Source: Dallia pectoralis
Taxonomy: Eukaryota; Chordata; Actinopteri; Esociformes; Umbridae
DNA length: 64,000 nucleotides
Reading direction: 5' to 3'
Assembly: GCA_029465975.1 (NCBI GenBank)
Contig: CM055757.1
Span: 5,917,451-5,981,450 of the forward strand
In this document: piece by piece, positions 46,180-58,600 of the stretch
Position numbering within the stretch: the first letter of the stretch is position 1
How the letters are laid out: each line of letters starts with the position of its first letter
Made by a program: the position numbers and the translations under genes
The notes under the pieces: model-generated
Seen by the model: only the letters and a program-made list of their open reading frames with translations
Database searches by the model: none
Told to the model about the DNA's origin: nothing

Positions 46180-46397
46180 AGCACCGGTGTCAAACCGGTT
46201 CCAAGGAGGGCCACAGGAGTGTCTACAGGTTTCTGCACTCACCCTGTAGTTGATTGCTTAATTAGGTCACTCATGGGTTAGGTTCTACCCTCACCTGGTT
46301 CTTTAGGTCTTAACTGGGAACTAATGGTTCTAACTGAAGGAAAAAACCCAAAACCTGCATACACTTGGCCTACTGTGGAACCGATTTGACACCCCTG
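46180..46397. mobile_element. MITE with terminal inverted repeats (about 218 bp)
   Basis: GGTGTCAAACCGGTTCCA at the left and TGGAACCGATTTGACACC at the right are inverted repeats. GTGTAA flanks both sides (46174-46179 and 46398-46403) as a possible target duplication. It has no ORF. Related short elements are common in fish. Confidence 0.7.
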
Positions 46398-48145
46398 GTG
46401 TAATCAACATCGCAATTAAGTAGAAACTGATTATTTCTTCTCTAACAGTAGCTAAAACCTTAATACAATTTGACTTCCATTAAAAAACAAAAAATGTGAT
46501 ATCTGACACATTAATGATGGGTGTTACTTCCACCACAGATTACCTCAGAAACGTTCAGCTATTGAAATGCTATCATAAGGCGCCATCTAGTGGATCCATT
46601 ATATACTGCAGCGGATTAATAGATAAAGGTTTTGTTGACGTAAACGTTTCAGTGAAGTAATTTGTGAGCTGAGGAAATTACAGTATGCATCGCATCACAC
46701 AACTTTGTAACAGGCTGCAAGACAAGTGAAAACAAGATCAGAAGCACATTCAAGCATATTTTGTAATGAAAAATTCTTAAATAAATTGGGGAAAGAAATT
46801 CACAGAAAATTCTTAGTATTTGCCTCAAGTTTGAAACAGATAACAACTGTTGTCTTCGGTTAACAAAGTTGGAAACAACTAATTAAAACAAAAAATGTAA
46901 AGCAAACTTCACCAGAACCACACAAAGGCCTGTGTCATGAGGAAACAGATTTAATAGCTGAGCTTCAATGTGTTCTAAGCCTCTCATGAATTTATTCGGA
47001 CATCAGACATAGGCGTGTGTAGACGTAGTTCAATGTGGGTGAGGAGATCCAAAAAAACAACCTACATGACTAAATTACACCATTGTCCATAAATTAACAG
47101 ATTATTAAAAATAGCTCACCTGACCCCAAGAATAGAGAATAATCGAGCACCTCCCTAAACTGTAATCATTATGACATAAGAAAGCAAACAGGCAGTCTTG
47201 TTGAGGCAACCTTCATTGCCACGCTGTCCATTTCACTCCATGACAATTCTCTGATCCCTGCTAATAACTCATTTGCACACGACTTCAACAGGGTCATCCT
47301 GAAGACTCCGCCCATTAAGTAAAATGTCCCAAACAGTAAATAAACAGTGTGTGTGGAGCTGTTAGTCCTCAACGCAGTGGTCCATGTTAAAACGTTTGAT
47401 TCAGTAGTCTAGTTAAGAGCATATTTGCAGGTGTATACAGAGGGTCCAATGAGATTGAAAATCAAACAGATTCTGCGTTACAATTTAACACATAACTGAT
47501 CTTTGCAGGCAGTCCAGGGGGAGAGTAAATTGACCACAAATGGAGCAACATGACAACACTTTGTATCGGCAATTGTAAAAAAAAAAAAAGGAAACTCAAA
47601 GCTACGATTTGGACAGCCACAGAGCGCAGGAACCGGTTGACTTCAGATGAACGGATAAAGATTTGACTGCGTACAATAAATGCAGTACACCATCGATCAT
47701 TATCAAGACAGGAACCCCTCTGTACAAAAGTAGATGACATTTGAAAGATTCCCCTTCTGTGGGATTATGTGACTATTGGTTGTCTGTGTGAGAGAGTGAG
47801 GTTTTACTGATCCAGCGTTATTGACCGGTTTCTGACGTTGATCGATAACATTTACTGTCTTCAGTGATATGTTGTAAAATATATAGCTCCCACATTCATT
47901 CTTAATAACTGACTCTGTAACCTCCAACCCGTTAAGACATAACAGAAAAACCAACACAGAGTACCGATCAAACTATAAATTAGAGTTAGAGTCTTTAACT
48001 GGCCTTAACCGTGTCTCAAAAATGTTAAAAGCGAAGCCTAAAAAAAGTTACAGGAACACGTTGTCCATATTCACCCTTCCTCTCTTTAGCAAGTATAGAG
48101 AACGGGCGGAACGATTCTCCAGTCAGGCCTACAGTACTTCCCCTC

Positions 48146-48460
48146 TCAGCTCGCGTGGGGTTTCTCCTCCCCGACACCAACGTGGCCGTTCGGTGTGGGT
48201 TTGTCGCCGAAGTTCCAGTCGACCGGGTTTAGGAGCTGCATGGTCTTCCTGTGTGTCCAGATGGGGTTTATGATGACAGTGAGCAGGGCCAGGCCCGTGT
48301 AGAAGAGGATGCGCTGGGGCAGCGCCACATTCTGGCTTATGTCCCCCCAGTGGCGCCAGCTCACCCACCACATATAATAGGTCAGCACCATACGGCAGTG
48401 GAACATGTGGATCATCACCCATTGGTTGGCTCTCCAGAAGACCGTACCAGCCCAGCCCAT
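48146..48460 (-). CDS. cln8: CLN8 coding exon 2 (residues 180-283 and stop)
   Basis: This 315-bp exon follows CCTTCCAG. It encodes MGWAGTVFWRANQW, MIHMFHCRMVLTYYMWW, ILFYTGLALLTVIINPIW and LLNPVDWNFGDKPTPNG, then EEKPHAS and TGA. The first minus-strand AATAAA I see downstream is at 46991-46996, so the 3' UTR could be about 1.1 kb. Confidence 0.95.
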   Translation of the reverse strand: MGWAGTVFWRANQWVMIHMFHCRMVLTYYMWWVSWRHWGDISQNVALPQRILFYTGLALLTVIINPIWTHRKTMQLLNPVDWNFGDKPTPNGHVGVGEEKPHAS

Positions 48461-49360
48461 CTGGAAGGGACGGACGAATGGGCAGTTAGAGCACGATCGA
48501 TGTTCTCTCATTTTCACAAACAGCTTGAAACCGCAAATGACATTAAGTATGTCGTCGCCTAGGCGATTGACACCTGCACGTCATACATGATCGTAAACTG
48601 TGAAGCAGCTAGTCTCCGGGCTAAATACAGACAGAAAGAGGAATTGAAAATCAGAACTGACTATCTATAATCTATCAATAACCCCCTGTACACCGTGAAT
48701 AAACTAGCGTTTACTGTTTACGTGACATCGCGATGACACAACCGTAACATGCCGTAAAGTGGATCAGGCGACATGAGCCAGATTAAAACGCTGAGCGTGT
48801 AACCAGACAAACGGCCACCCTACCTTCAGGACCATCCAGGAGACGCAGGTGAAGGGCGTGCTCATCTCCAGCAGCAGCGTGACCATGGCCAGGTAGTGAC
48901 CCGTCGAGTCCCAGAACACAGCCCCGGCAAACCCGGACAGCGCGAAGAAATGGTGGGTGGCCAGCGGGAGATCGAAGGACTTAAACACCACGCCGGAGGT
49001 GTGCAGCGCCACGTTCTCAAACAGGAAGAAGCCGGTGGCAGCGAGCAGGGTGAACCACGACCAGTCCTCCTGTCCCGTGACCCTGTCCCTGGACATGGCA
49101 GAGTCCTCGGTCAGAGTCCTCAGGCCCGCCACGGTGCTCTGGAGGCCAAACGCTGCCCGTGTGGCCGCCAGGCTCCAGAACACCTTCTCCTTAGCCGGTA
49201 GAGAGCGGTAGGTCTGGGAGAATGTTCTGGACACCAGGTGGGTGACGAGGAAGACGGCAGTGTAGAAGGCAAAGCCCAGGCCAATGACCTGGAGGCGAAG
49301 GTCCCAGGCGGAGTATTCAGAACTGAATGACGGCAGGGGGTTGGCCTTCTCCGAGCTCAT
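48146..49360 (-). CDS. cln8: CLN8, TLC-domain ER transmembrane protein (complete, two coding exons)
   Basis: Coding exons 49360-48824 and 48460-48146 join in phase 0 to 283 codons plus TGA; human CLN8 has 286 residues. CLN8 is a multi-pass ER/ERGIC protein, known in mammals as a cargo receptor that exports lysosomal enzymes from the ER. Its loss causes neuronal ceroid lipofuscinosis. Visible features are a start in good context (AAAATGAG), Arg22 in SAWDLR aligned with human Arg24 (changed in Northern epilepsy), SLAATRAAFGLQSTVAGL, LLLEMSTPFTCVSWMVLK across the intron, FHCRMVLTYYMWW and LLNPVDWNF. Several hydrophobic spans are visible. The C-terminus ends GVGEEKPHAS and lacks the KKxx-type ER retrieval signal (KKRP) of the human protein. 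The gene lies between DLGAP2 and ARHGEF10 in the same orientation. Confidence 0.96.
48824..49360 (-). CDS. cln8: CLN8 coding exon 1 (residues 1-179)
   Basis: This 537-bp exon runs from ATG (MSSEKANPLPSFSS) to MSTPFTCVSWMVLK and donor AAG|GTAGGG. It carries the N-terminus and most of the TLC domain, including ENVALHTSGVVFKSFDLPLA and LATHHFFALSGF. A likely acceptor for its 5' UTR part is CTTTAG at 49431-49432. Confidence 0.95.
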
Positions 49361-50040
49361 TTTGATGTGTGGTCTGATGGAGGATGTCTGTTCAAGGGCT
49401 CATACAGAGTACGGTGTCCGCGGATGATCCCTAAAGGGTGTCATGGGTTAGATAGGGTGAACTACCGTGTGTGTTTTGTATAAATCAAATACAGTTTTAA
49501 AATAAGCAACATAATGAAAATACATGTATCATTGTCCTATAACGTATAAAGGACACATCCAAAACACAGGGATGTTCAGTAGTAACCGCTGACATTTTAA
49601 CCCAATATAATGAACGCTAAAAGTGTCAACAGTATATGAAATAACTCAGAGACTTCACTTATTTCGTCTGCCAAAAGAAAAATAACATTTCGAGTAGCTA
49701 CTAATAGGAAAAAATCTGACCATGTGTAATTTAATTCAATTACAACAATAAAGAACGCTGCATTAAATATGGTAGAAGACAACCAACACCACATTCAGTG
49801 AATAATGCGAAATAATGTAAAACAGTTCACACTTAACCAGGCCAGTCGCAATACTGATTCAGGATGCTTTTGTTTCTCATCAGTACAGAATACAAAAGTA
49901 TCCTTGGTGAGGCTATATAAAGAGCAAACACACGTCAAATGATTGTCTGTCTTAACGAGGTACCAAAACAACATACTTAATTATCGCAAATGTATCAAAA
50001 CGTGTTTTCTGTGTTAAAACGAATCATTTAAATTGCATAC

Positions 50041-50110
50041 CTCACTCTTGTCCAACTTCTCCGTGTAAAGCAGTGACAACATATCCCATCATAGTACGAG
50101 CAGCAGTGCA
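50041..50110 (-). other. cln8: Probable non-coding first exon of CLN8
   Basis: On the minus strand a good donor (GTGAG|GTATGC) ends at 50041, downstream of a promoter-like block. The sequence has no long ORF. It would splice to the acceptor at about 49431, just before the CLN8 ATG. The 5' boundary is a guess. The inference rests on splice signals and position only. Confidence 0.4.
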
Positions 50111-50114
50111 TTTA

Positions 50115-50230
50115 TTATCACATGACCTCGATCTAGTCATGTGGGGGGGGAAATAGGAAATCCCGCCCTTCGATAGTATCGTAGTTCTTCTATTGGTCAA
50201 TACTCGCCGTCATAACGTGTTTCTATTGGC
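50115..50230 (-). promoter_or_regulatory. Candidate CLN8 promoter (TATA-less, CCAAT/GC/E-box)
   Basis: In CLN8 orientation the block holds two CCAAT boxes (ATTGG at 50192-50196 and 50225-50229 on the plus strand) and a GC box (CCCGCCC near 50163). It also holds an inverted pair of E-boxes, CACATGAC and GTCATGTG, at 50119-50143. These lie just upstream of the probable first exon. The orientation of a possible divergent transcript is unknown. Confidence 0.45.
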
Positions 50231-53200
50231 CATAATGGTTGGACATGCAATACCCCGTGTAACCACACAACGTAAGAATCACAGTCTTAACATTAGAAGA
50301 CAGAGGGGCGCTGTTTTGCACGCTGGGATATTTGGTCACCCGGGCGGCCATCTCTTTACACTCCCTGTTCAGTGCTGCCCTGTTCAAATAAAATAAACGT
50401 TTTCGACGGTAGTTACATATTTAAACAGACTGAAACCATTTTTACTCATTGATAAGAGATATTTGTTAATGTTGTTTTTGCTGCCTCGCAATGAGGTTAA
50501 ACCACGTTTCACAAATGACCAATATGTACATGGTAAATGTCCTATAACTCCTCATACATTTTGATTTGCTGTTTCATTTGAAGAGCACATTTTTGTGATC
50601 AATTGCAAACACTGTATATCTGACATGTAAAGTCCCCTTTTTAACACAACCCCTTAATTTTGCAGTGGTGGGGAGCTGCCCTATTTGTACACTGTTTTAT
50701 ACAGTTCATGCATTTGAATTTACAGAAACAAAAAAGAAATACTGACACACCACCGACTCCCTCTGAAACATTTTTCATCGAAAAATTTAATTGCTAAAGT
50801 ATTTACATCCGATGATATCAGCAATGACCAACCTATTTTTAAGAAGCAAAATATTCAGAGTTCATTTGGGAAAAATTGAGAAAATACAGAAATGCCGTGG
50901 TGCTGTGTTGAACAGAACAGATACAAAACAAACAACAATGTGAAAATCAGTAAACATTATTAAATATAAAAAAAACAAATACAGAATATACATATAAATG
51001 GGTTTTTGATGAACATTTGGATAATTAACTATATCAACATAAGTGTTCGTACTGTAAACAAAAACAGAATGAATAAACAAATCTTACATTAGGTATCAAT
51101 ATGTTGCATGCCATCATATCAGCAATTTAATATAACCTGAAAAAATGAACAAACAGTGATCAGAGCAGAAGAAAGTTCTGTTTCAATGAGGCATATATTA
51201 TATATTAATATATTTTATATATATATATTTATTTCTTTACAAATAATGAATATTTGGCATTATATTCATCCTCACTATAGATATGATATACAAGAGATGA
51301 AAATAAGTTTACCTAAACAACTACCTTTAAAATTTGGCTAGTAATTTCACATTCCAAGATCTGGGAAGTGGTGAATCAATGTACATTATCTACCATCTTT
51401 TCTTCACAAAATGGTCAAGACAAAAGTCCATTGTTCAAGAGCAGAGAGACAGATAAACAAACGAAGAAATAAGTTGACACAACACATCAACACACCATGT
51501 GAGACAGGGACATGTGACGAGGTGTTCGAAGTGGGTCTACATTTGCTTCATTAAACAATATCAGACTTCAATATTTTCTGCTGCCTTCCTTAGAAGAAAC
51601 GTAAAGTGTTGTGGTAACAGGTTCAATCGGTTTTATTTGATGTCAAAAAAAAATTAAGCTGACCCACTAAAGAAAAATTGAAATAAAATATAAGACATGC
51701 AGCATTTACCAGAAGCTTTGCCCCCTCAAATTCTTGTCTGATGAGCTGTGATTTTATACTAAACCCCACCTACTGAAACAATGACACAAAAAAGGCTGTG
51801 GTGTTTCACTGGGTTTGACACACTGGAAGTGCCAGATTTTTCCTGCAAGAGATGCTGTCATGACAGAGTGAACATGCAACCAGCCAGTGAACACGAGTAA
51901 CAAACCAAGGGACCATGTGTAAACGTATGAACCACAGTTTAGCGCCATCTGGTGGACGGATTTGGCGGTGTTATACTCGTGATGAAATATAGCAAATTCA
52001 GGGAGATCAAGAGAAATACAACCCAGTAATAAACGTCTGCAATGGTGGGCAAGGCTTAGAGAAGGCAGCTTTCATCTGAGAAAAAATCTGCGTTTAACCA
52101 ACAGTAGTGATCTAATAGCTGTCTATGGCAGGTCTGAGAATACGATTTTAGAAATATGGCACAATTTGATATTCTAATGGCGCTGGTATGTAGAAAATAT
52201 AATGCTATGATGAGTAATTCCAATGGCGGGTGCAGAACGATTCTAATAAATTCAATTTGACTAAAACAAATATGCAGTTTGCTTGGTCATACTGAACATC
52301 CACTATAACTCCTCCAATCCTCCACGTACATTTTACTATTCCACTTTTTCATTTCCATCGACCTTTCACACATTTATCACACGGTCATAAAACATATTGA
52401 AAAAGCGAAGCTGTGCATGAATACGCTACACTAAAGCTACAGTGGTTAGATTGAATCTGAGCTTCAAATCGGAATTGCCAGCAGCTCCACACCTAACCAA
52501 GCTACTTGTAATTCCCTAGGCAATCATGTAACGCCATGCTGCTTTAATGAGCACCGTGTTTGGGTGGAATCCAACTTCAAATATGGGACTCTGGAGAAGA
52601 AAGCACCCCTGAGAGAGGAGCCAAAGCAGGAGAAAGTCCTCTCATCGACGCACGAAACAGACAGAAAGAAAATATTCAATGTTTGGCTCAAAGTTCTAGA
52701 CGCCCACCGTGATGAATTTGCATATAAATAAGTACACGCACGCGTCTGTCATTTCAATATGGGCACCAAGCCAAGAGGACTTCAGAGTGTGTATTCTCAG
52801 GGGTCATAGGGAAGCAACCTGTACCGATATATTCCATACTCACATCCTAAATGACGTTGTGATTGTGTTCTTCACCCTGTCACCCTCAACGGAAGCTAAA
52901 TGCTCATCTACAGTGTGACCCGTCGTTCTGTGGAAGAGCTACACTCATCAGCCCCTTTGGCTCCAGGATTATTCACACTGTCTGGCTCCTCTCTCAGGAC
53001 CTTCAAGCGATGACGCTTATGGAAGCCTGCGTTGGTCAGCAGAACCCGACCCTATAAGAGGACTCCCATCACCACCTCCGTCTGACCCAACACGACCGTT
53101 GTGCAGCATTGCACGAACACCAACAGAATATTATGCCATTTTAAAACATCTAGAACTGAACATACCCCCAGCTCAAGACTACTGAATCACTATGTTTTAG

Positions 53201-55478
53201 TGAGGATAACTGAAATGGCAGTGTGCTTGTGTGTGTGTGTTTGTGTGTGTGTGTCTGCTGATCCACAGTCTGTCTGTTGGGCACCTAAGGGGATGAAGAT
53301 GAGGAAGAGTCTCTGCGACGCGATATGAGGAGTGAGGCTCCAGTCGACCTGTGTTTCTGAAGCCGTCAGCAAACTAGCGTTGCTTCGCACACAGACGAAC
53401 ACAAAGCGCCTCCCAATAAAAGATACGGTTCAGCGCGATGACTGTAACATGGAAAAAAAATCTCTCCCCTTTCTCTCTCTCTCTCTCTCGCTCTCTCTCG
53501 CTCTCTTTCCGCACCAGTTACAATAGATCACGCAGCCTAATAGCAAAAATAAACAATCGTTCTTTTACTCAGTATCAAAAATAGATAGTATGTCGTATCA
53601 ATTAGCTGAGAATGCTACCGTGAGTGTTTTATCGATTCTTCACCGAGTTCTGAATAAAAAGCAGCACCATTGACTTGAGTCATTACCCCGGAATATAACA
53701 AAGCGCTGTGGTTTCGGTCTATTGGTGAAACAGCCAGAAACCAGGCGGGTGGCAGAAAAGCCTCGACTAATATCTGCTGTCTCAGGGACATTATATGACA
53801 ATGGAACTGGCAATGCATCCAGAGTAATCTCCTTTTACACGTCCTACAGCAAAACAACTGCCGTGGAAGCCGGTTCTCGCAGGACGTAATCTCTAGAACA
53901 TGGAAGAAATTCCTACAAACCACCACACCCCTAACCCTAACCACTCAAGTCCCACACGTGTTTATGCCTCGTCGGCGTGTTCCTTTGGCCTGGTCATTGC
54001 CATTTCCTGTCTTATGATTCGGGGATCACAGCACAGACTCATTCATTTCCATGTAACCCAGGGGTGCGGCTGACTCATGTTCCCAACTGCTCTACCCTTA
54101 CATAAGAGGGCACGTAAACCTCTCCATCGTCCAAGCCTGGAATGAAACAGCCTTTTCTGTCCAGGCATCCCTTCCCTTCGTCAAGTCGATGACCGACAGA
54201 AGAAAATGTTCACCGAATGATTGTGCAAGCAATGTTCGTACGAATGAAGGTGCGTAATTAACGGTGTCTGTCTGACTGTGTTTTTATATTCCGCCGACTG
54301 TTAAGCTGAGGACTGTAGCAGGGTTCGATGTTTAAAGAAATGGAAGAACCACTAGTTCGATGCAACGCAATAACATGTAGGAAGGCATGGTGAGATCACA
54401 TTAAAACCACGTTGTTAAGAATAGTACTTTGTCTATTCTTACAGCAATACTGTTGTGAACGTATTATGTTGTCCCCGAAAATACAAAGAAGTGTAAGAAG
54501 GGCAAATGTGCATTATTCTACGTATATTCGATCTAGAGCTAAGAAAAACCAACACACGGTATATTCCATCCACTGCGGTCAGATATGAAAATGTTTTCTA
54601 ACAAAACGTTGGCACAAGTCCCGCATGTCGTCCGCTTCAAGTAAACGTTGTTACATAAGAAATGTTAGAAGGGTATGTTCAGTTGATAATCTGATGATAT
54701 CGTTGATATAGGGAAACCTTATGAGCCTACATTGACCCTGTGAGCACTACCTGACCGAGCAGAAAGCTGTGTTTTCCAACACTGGCAACAAAACTGAGAC
54801 TGCACCTCACAAAACCCAATGTTTCAGATGGGATGTCCTGCCGTCTGGTCCAAAGCTACAGTGTGACATGCATGGCTGAGGTATTTTTAAGCATTGGCAC
54901 TTACAAATAGATTGAAACATATTACGAATTTTAGCCCGGGAACGTTCGGAAACAACGATGGGATAATTAGTAGGAGTTTCCACCGGGAATTCACGTCAAA
55001 ATGAAGACGGCAATTCAAAACGTCTGTACTTTTTGAACCCAGACCGGGCGTGTATTCTCTTTGTTTGCGGACAGATTTCGAAGCTTCTCTTTTTAATTGC
55101 ACTTTGCCAACGTCGAAACGGACACACCCCTGATCGATTGGAGCGGATGGGAGTTTGCCATTCCTAATCACGTCACACGATTAAATTAACGAAAACCGAG
55201 CGGAAGATGAACCGACGAGAATTGTTTTTTCCCTAAGACGTACACAGTATATCCATTGATACATATTTGGAACAGAAGAAAGGATTTGTGAGATCCTGTT
55301 CGGCAGGGGGCGGGAGCTCGGACGAACTCAGAAGATGTGATGTCATGAGGAGACACGTAAAGGAGAAACGTGAACAGTAGACAGTCTAGAAAAGGCTAGT
55401 TGAAGGAGAGTCTAGTTGACGGGTCGCCTGAGGGGGGGTGTTGGGGGGGGGCACCAGAATGACCCGGACCCCGTTGTC
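50231..55478. other. Region between CLN8 promoter and DLGAP2 stop, 5.2 kb
   Basis: This must contain the DLGAP2 3' UTR. The part from about 50500 to 52500 is AT-rich and has minus-strand AATAAA candidates. A GT/TG tract lies near 53226-53255 and a CT tract at 53471-53508. No other gene was recognised. Confidence 0.55.
53471..53508. repeat. (CT)n microsatellite
   Basis: CT dinucleotides interrupted by two CG steps. A GT tract lies at 53226-53255. Confidence 0.9.
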
Positions 55479-55685
55479 TCAAAGGCGCGTCTGGGCCTCG
55501 GGGATGTAGATCTCGATGCTGTCCGCTCTCTCCGACACCGAGTTCTGACGGAAGGAAGCGGCCCGTTTTGCCGCCATCAGCCTCCGGCGCGCTTCCTGCC
55601 GGTGACGGTCCGGAAGGTCCAGGGACTTCTCCCGGGTCATCCCTCTCTTCCCCATCATGGATTTCTTTGGTACGACGGGTGGCAG
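55479..55685 (-). CDS. dlgap2: DLGAP2 last coding exon with Shank-binding C-terminus
   Basis: This 207-bp exon (68 codons plus TGA) encodes LPPVVPKKSMMGKRGMTREK, then RQEARRRLMAAKRAASFRQN and ERADSIEIYIPEAQTRL. The carboxy-terminal TRL is a class I PDZ ligand. The acceptor is GTCCAG. The 3' UTR must lie to the left; minus-strand AATAAA candidates are at 51632-51637 and 51228-51233. Confidence 0.96.
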   Translation of the reverse strand: MPPVVPKKSMMGKRGMTREKSLDLPDRHRQEARRRLMAAKRAASFRQNSVSERADSIEIYIPEAQTRL

Positions 55686-58600
55686 CTGGACACAGGAAGA
55701 AAGAGAGACGGACTAGACCAAATACAGACAGGCGTCAACGGGCGTTGTCGTCCGTCGCGCACAGGCAGCAGTCAGCAAAAGATCCCTACGAGTTGTTGGT
55801 TATAATTCTCCACGGATGGTTTAGTACCATGTGGTGTCAAGGACACCCAGTGATTGGCTAAGTAGATGGCCATAAAAACAGAACAGGACCAAAGGACACC
55901 CAGTGATTGGCTAAGTAGATGGCCATAAAAACAGAACAGGACCAAAGGACACCCAGTGATTGGCTAAGTAGATGGCCATAAAAACAGAACAGGACCAAAG
56001 GACACCCAGTGGTGATTGGCTAAGTAGATGGCCATAAAAACAGAACAGGACCAAAGGACACCCAGTGGTGATTGGCTAAGTAGATGGCCATAAAAACAGA
56101 ACAGGACCAAAGGACACCCAGTGATTGGCTAAGTAGATGGCCATAAAAACAGAACAGGACCAAAGGACACCCAGTGGTGATTGGCTAAGTAGATGGCCAT
56201 AAAAACAGAACAGGACCAAAGGACACCCAGTGATTGGCTAAGTAGATGGCCATAAAAACAGAACAGGACCAAAGGACACCCAGTGGTGATTGGCTAAGTA
56301 GATGGCCATAAAAACAGAACAGGACCAAAGGACACCCAGTGATTGGCTAAGTAGATGGCCATAAAAACAGAACAGGACCAAAGGACACCCAGTGATTGGC
56401 TAAGTAGATGGCCATAAAAACAGAACAGGACCAAAGGACACCCAGTGATTGGCTAAGTAGATGGCCATAAAAACAGAACAGGACCAAAGGACACCCAGTG
56501 ATTGGCTAAGTAGATGGCCATAAAAACAGAACAGGACCAAAGGACACCCAGTGGTGATTGGCTAAGTAGATGGCCATAAAAACAGAACAGGACCAAAGGA
56601 CACCCAGTGGTGATTGGCTAAGTAGATGGCCATAAAAACAGAACAGGACCAAAGGACACCCAGTGATTGGCTAAGTAGATGGCCATAAAAACAGAACAGG
56701 ACCAAAGGACACCCAGTGGTGATTGGCTAAGTAGATGGCCATAAAAACAGAACAGGACCAAAGGACACCCAGTGATTGGCTAAGTAGATGGCCATAAAAA
56801 CAGAACAGGACCAAAGGACACCCAGTGGTGATTGGCTAAGTAGATGGCCATAAAAACAGAACAGGACCAAAGGACACCCAGTGATTGGCTAAGTAGATGG
56901 CCATAAAAACAGAACAGGACCAAAGGACACCCAGTGATTGGCTAAGTAGATGGCCATAAAAACAGAACAGGACCAATTCGCCCCGACCTCTCCTCTAAGC
57001 GTCTTACTATGAGTAGTCATCCATCTATCGCTAAATGAGGCCATGACCGTGAAATATCTAACAGAATCAGTCAGTAAAAATAGGGTACACGGTTCAAGCA
57101 GACCCGGCGCCACGAAAGAGCTTGTTTGGGCTCACCCATGTCAGTTGTATTTTCTGCCCCCCCCTCCCACCAGTTTAACTTTGAGATATCTTATAGAGAA
57201 ATTGCCCAAAAATATTTATCTTTATCATTATTTTAAAAAGCCTCCTCAGTCACTTGGTCCTGGCGCCGGGCCTGTGTTCAGAACTCTATGTCCGTTGCCT
57301 AGACACCTCGCCATGTTGACGGGGTTAGATCCTGTACATCCTGTGCATGTCACTCACCTTCCTGTCTGGGCTCTTCTCCACTGGCGTCCAGTCGTTGCTC
57401 TTGATCTGCTGCAGCTCGTCGAACTTGGCACTCACGACGTCAATGGACAGCTGCAGGAGGTCCCAGAATCCAGCGAGATCTTGAGAGGTGGGGCGGGGCA
57501 TGGCACTAGGGTCCTGCAACGTGTTAGAGGCCCACGTAGGTGCCTGACTTAAAAGGTACCCCCAAGGCAGAGATAATGTCATGTTTCACATTGAAAATGA
57601 TTTTTTTTTGTTTTAGACTAAGTTACCAGATTTCCCATCAGAACACAGGAATTCTTTTTAAAGAAACTGTTTTACTATTCATTTAAACTTAAACAAGGAG
57701 ATAATTAGTAGCAATCAATCCCAAATCCCCTGAGATAATGTAAACAACACAGGCATCACATTCCAATCAATGCAACCTCTCGCCATTGGTTAGAAACAAT
57801 GAGCTAGAGTCTAATCTGGGTCCAATATTAAGGCGGTAGGAAACACGAGTGAGAATATGGAATAATTCCTTATCTCTACCGCATTGGCTTATGACTGTAA
57901 CCTCTGTTGTGTAGTTTAGAGTGGAGAAATAAGATCCGTAGCTTTCCCCCGGACCTTGGCGTACCCTCTGACTGAATTCATTCACTGACTTTATGTGCTC
58001 TATATATTGGGTGGCTGGAGGGCACAGACATTTCACTTCTGTCTGTCCCGGGAGAGACTCAGACCGCTGCATTCTGGATGTGAATATTAACGCTCTTCGA
58101 ATTCGAAAAGGTGAACGTCTTGCGAGGGGGAAAAGTGTTGAGGACTCTGTGCTCGTGAAGGGTTGCGCAAATTAGGGTAAGGAGCACGCACAAACCAGCC
58201 ACGTGGAAAATTAATGGTTCTGCTAAAGTTCCACCAGTTCCACCCCGCAGTGTGCAGGTTTAACCTGTGGTTAAGATGTGACCAAATATCTACCCTTTTG
58301 GTGACTGATAAGAAGCTAAATCTGCCCTGGAATGTTAGATTAAAAAGCAAAACCAAGCCTCTCTGAAGCCTGAGTGAAGTTCATATTTTCAAATCACATT
58401 GTGATTCCAACTGAGATTTGGTCTAAAAAATTATGTTTGTCCTTTTTTTGATTGACACTGAATTATACCAACACCGTATATACGTTACTGTGTTGTATCA
58501 GTGTTTTGCACCAATCGCCATGGTCCAAACATTCCTTCCAACAGCTCAAGCGACCTAGATGGGCTAATTAAAAGATGGTTCAAGTTAAGAAACCTGTGAA

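Larger units (their letters stand above)
32372..48145. other. ARHGEF10 upstream region / first intron(s) and CLN8 3' UTR side, 15.8 kb
   Basis: The missing ARHGEF10 start exon, its 5' UTR and promoter, and the CLN8 3' UTR should lie here. Visible content: SINE-like pieces (33425-33490, 35240-35402), arrays of 19, 29, 69 and 39 bp (34425-39407), a decayed Tc1 transposon (about 43350-44140), a CCAAT-rich block (45285-45425), a retroposon-like repeat (45830-45970) and a MITE (46180-46397). The rest is unrecognised. Confidence 0.6.
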
